From positions 248,001 to 312,000 of the forward strand of contig NZ_FNCC01000007.1 of assembly GCF_900100955.1 (NCBI RefSeq): DNA of 64,000 nucleotides, in the 5' to 3' direction. The position numbers and the translations under genes were made by a program. Source of the stretch: Lentzea fradiae. Lineage in GTDB: Bacteria > Actinomycetota > Actinomycetes > Mycobacteriales > Pseudonocardiaceae. Under the pieces are notes generated by a model. That model saw only the letters and a list, made by a program, of their open reading frames with translations. It was not told the origin of the DNA and made no database searches. Numbering within the stretch: position 1 is the stretch's first letter; the number at the start of each line of letters is the position of its first letter. Positions 62,232 to 64,000 of the stretch are shown here, piece by piece.

Positions 62232-62312
62232 CTCCGCATGGTGGCGCAGTGACCGAAGGTGACGGACAACGCACTCTGGGGTTGTCACCCATTAGTGGTA
62301 CCGTCCCGAGCC

Positions 62313-63035
62313 GTGAGTGCCCGCAGCCTCTTACTCGGCCTGCTGATCGGTGCAACCGGTGTCGGCGGTCTCGCTTTCAGCGGTACCGCGCCTCTCGGCA
62401 TCGACATCACGAGCACCGCCCAGCAGGAGAACCCCGACGCGGCGAACCAGCTCGGGACCGGCGGTGGCGCGGCTCCCGGAACACGGCAGCCCACGCCGAA
62501 CGGCAGCACCGGCACCCCCACCTCGTCGTCGGACTCTTCCGCTCCCACCACCACGACGACGACGGAGCCCACCTCCACCACGTCCGAGACTCCCACCACG
62601 ACGACGGCGCCTCCCGAACCGCCCGAGTCCCCGGAGAACCCGGCCCCGCCGCCCCCGCCCGCGGGCCAGACGCCCGAACAGGCCGTGCTCTCGCTCGTGA
62701 ACGACGCCCGCGCCGCGAAGGGCTGCAAGGCCCTGGTGATCGACGACCGCATCACGACCGCCGCCCAGGCGCACAGCACGGACATGGCCAGCAAGAACTA
62801 CTTCTCGCACACGTCGCAGGACGGCAGGACCTTCGACGTGCGGATGAAGGCGGCGGGCTACCCCAGGCCGGGCGGGGAGAACATCGCGATGGGCTACCGC
62901 ACGGCCGCGCAGGTCGTGGACGGCTGGATGAAGAGCCAGGGCCACCGGGAGAACATCGAGAACTGCAGCTTCACCACCATGGGCGTGGGCCTGGACACCC
63001 GCGGCTTCTACTGGACCCAGAACTTCGGCCGCTGA
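62313..63035 (+). CDS. CAP-domain (SCP-like) surface protein
   Basis: 240 residues from the GTG at 62313: a hydrophobic segment (LLLGLLIGATGVGGLAFSG) as signal or anchor, a linker of about 100 residues rich in Thr, Ser and Pro, and a C-terminal CAP/SCP domain from about 118: VLSLVNDARAAKGC, ALVIDDRITTAAQAHSTDMA, YFSHTSQDGRTFDVRM, GENIAMGYRTAAQVVDGWM, ending TMGVGLDTRGFYWTQNFG. Function of bacterial CAP proteins is mostly unknown. It starts a plus-strand series of three Thr-rich exported proteins. Confidence 0.88.
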   Translation: MSARSLLLGLLIGATGVGGLAFSGTAPLGIDITSTAQQENPDAANQLGTGGGAAPGTRQPTPNGSTGTPTSSSDSSAPTTTTTTEPTSTTSETPTTTTAPPEPPESPENPAPPPPPAGQTPEQAVLSLVNDARAAKGCKALVIDDRITTAAQAHSTDMASKNYFSHTSQDGRTFDVRMKAAGYPRPGGENIAMGYRTAAQVVDGWMKSQGHRENIENCSFTTMGVGLDTRGFYWTQNFGR

Positions 63036-63057
63036 CCTTCTGAGCAGGGGAAACTTC

Positions 63058-63540
63058 GTGTACGAGAGCCCGGAACCGGACTCGCGCCCGCGCTTGCGCC
63101 GCGGTGCACCCCAGGTCGTCCTCGCCGCCTCCGGCGTGGTGCTGGCCACCCTCTTCGCCACCGTCGCCTCGCTGGCGGCGGGTTCGGACTCCGCCTCCGA
63201 GACGCCGGCGACCCAGCCTCCGCGCAGGGAGGCCGTGAAGGACGCGCTCAGCGTGGTGCCGACGTTCTCACCGTCGTCGACCCCCGAGGAGACCTCGGAG
63301 ACCACCACCGAGACGACGACGGCGACCACCACGACGACGACGAAGCGGCAGACGCGCGTCACGACCATCACGCGCCCCGACGGCACGACGACCACCGTCA
63401 CGACCGACGACCCGCCGCCGGCGAACACGTCGACCTCGACGACCACGGTGCCGCCGGTCATCACGACGACCACGACGCCGCCCCCGGTCATCACGACCAC
63501 CACGCCGGCCAACCCCACTACAACGACTTCGGCGCCGTAG
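63058..63540 (+). CDS. single-pass membrane protein with Thr-rich tail
   Basis: 160 residues from the GTG at 63058 (AGGGGAAA upstream). Cytoplasmic basic N-terminus, one membrane helix (PQVVLAASGVVLATLFATVASLAA, about 18-41), then an extracellular tail more than 40% Thr with runs of 4-6 Thr and PP pairs. No domain recognised. The membrane part is very similar to the next gene (VVLATLFATVASLAAGS / VVVATLFATVASMLAAS), so the two are paralogues. Possibly a glycosylated surface protein. Confidence 0.8.
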   Translation: MYESPEPDSRPRLRRGAPQVVLAASGVVLATLFATVASLAAGSDSASETPATQPPRREAVKDALSVVPTFSPSSTPEETSETTTETTTATTTTTTKRQTRVTTITRPDGTTTTVTTDDPPPANTSTSTTTVPPVITTTTTPPPVITTTTPANPTTTTSAP

Positions 63541-63541
63541 G

Positions 63542-63594
63542 GTTACGCCAGTCACCACGCCGTGACGGAGAGCTACACGAAGGTGTGGCGTAAC
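63542..63594. repeat. 9-bp inverted repeat with inner hairpin
   Basis: GTTACGCCA (63542-63550) and TGGCGTAAC (63586-63594) are complementary; between them GTCAC-cacgcc-GTGAC forms another hairpin. It begins 2 bp after the stop of the Thr-rich gene and precedes its paralogue. A terminator or intergenic structure is likely; no T run. Confidence 0.45.
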
Positions 63595-63668
63595 TGAGGC
63601 GACGGTGCGTTTCCGCCGATAACTCGAACGCAAGTCCATCCGACCGGGTTTCCCACGAGGAGATGGGT

Positions 63669-64000
63669 GTGTTCGAGGTAGAACATCCGCAGTCACCTGC
63701 CACCGAGCAGGAGCCCCGGAAGAAGCGCGTGGGCACGGCGGTGCTGCTGGCCGCGGGCGGTGTGGTGGTCGCGACCCTGTTCGCCACCGTGGCGTCCATG
63801 CTCGCCGCATCCGGCAGGGAGGCGGCCACGCAGGAGCAGCCGGCCGCCGAGGTCGTCCAGACGATCACCAGCGTGGCGCCCGACGGCAGCACGAGCACGG
63901 TCGTCGTGACCGTGTCGTCCACCGCGGTGAAGTCCGCCGTGGCGCCGGCGAACCGCCCGGCCCCGAGGTCCCAGGAGCAGCACCAGCCGGAGGCGGTCGC
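63669..64000 (+). CDS. paralogous single-pass membrane protein, 5' part
   Basis: Open to the end of the window (110 codons). GTG at 63669 with GAGGAG 6-7 nt upstream; an ATG two codons earlier overlaps that site. Charged N-terminus (EPRKKR), one membrane helix (VLLAAGGVVVATLFATVASMLAA, about 24-46), then an Ala/Thr/Val/Pro tail (TSVAPDGSTSTVVVTVSST). Tandem duplicate of the preceding gene, but with fewer Thr. Function unknown. Confidence 0.75.
   Translation, partial: MFEVEHPQSPATEQEPRKKRVGTAVLLAAGGVVVATLFATVASMLAASGREAATQEQPAAEVVQTITSVAPDGSTSTVVVTVSSTAVKSAVAPANRPAPRSQEQHQPEAV

Overview
The window reads as one contiguous piece of a high-GC actinobacterial chromosome. Third codon positions are G/C-rich, GTG starts are common, and 4-nt ATGA/GTGA gene overlaps recur. 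Gene content and protein sequences suggest order Pseudonocardiales (a Lentzea/Saccharothrix/Actinosynnema-like organism). That placement is inference from sequence character and was not tested by a search. No insertion sequence, prophage, CRISPR array, rRNA or tRNA was seen.

Backbone. Most housekeeping genes lie on the minus strand, in broadly the order known from Mycobacterium tuberculosis. From left to right they are: rlmN; cdsA, frr, pyrH, tsf, rpsB; an M23 peptidase (plus strand); a FliA/WhiG-type sigma gene; xerC, dprA, comM, yraN; a DUF2469 gene, rnhB, two tandem lepB genes, rplS, trmD, rimM, khpA, rpsP; an amidohydrolase and ffh; glnD, glnK, amtB; ftsY; smc; acyP. Accessory genes are slotted between these blocks: a PadR regulator, an aldo/keto reductase, a methyltransferase and a VOC protein (1.9-5.1 kb); PxpA with a CPBP protease (23.4-24.9 kb); an ECF41-type sigma factor with an AhpD-like protein (25.4-26.9 kb); a HAD protein, a P-loop ATPase and a secreted HAF-repeat protein (29.5-31.8 kb); and an AnmK kinase with a sodium-solute symporter (51.8-54.5 kb).

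Purine/glyoxylate block (38-50.2 kb). This is the main metabolic unit. uraD and uricase (plus strand) make allantoin. A divergent minus-strand operon hyi-glxR-gcl-garK-allB-alc hydrolyses allantoin and carries the released glyoxylate through tartronate semialdehyde to phosphoglycerate. aceB and a coupled aldolase-like gene carry glyoxylate to malate. A divergent IclR gene is the likely regulator: near-palindromes of the form TTyCGCAwTGCGGAA occur in front of hyi (two, 21 bp apart), uraD, and between aceB and iclR. 5-hydroxyisourate hydrolase and xanthine dehydrogenase are absent here. Upstream of this block, amtB-glnK-glnD carries a GlnR-like box.

Right end. smc, an ECF sigma/anti-sigma pair, acylphosphatase, then a plus-strand series of cell-surface genes: a CAP-domain protein and two paralogous single-pass proteins, the first with a long Thr-rich tail, the last cut by the window edge.

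Most unusual features: an in-frame amber codon just before region 4 of the FliA/WhiG-type sigma gene; a Pro-rich extension of DprA whose frame overlaps, by GTGA, the stop of a 49-codon ORF ending in a Trp/His/Pro-rich tail; a gcl product with Glu at position 51, where E. coli Gcl has Val; an exact ECF41-type promoter in front of the ECF41 sigma gene; two pairs of DnaA-box-like sites with identical 18-bp spacing; a frameshifted gene remnant at 246-655; and a 1.06-kb gene-free C-rich stretch.
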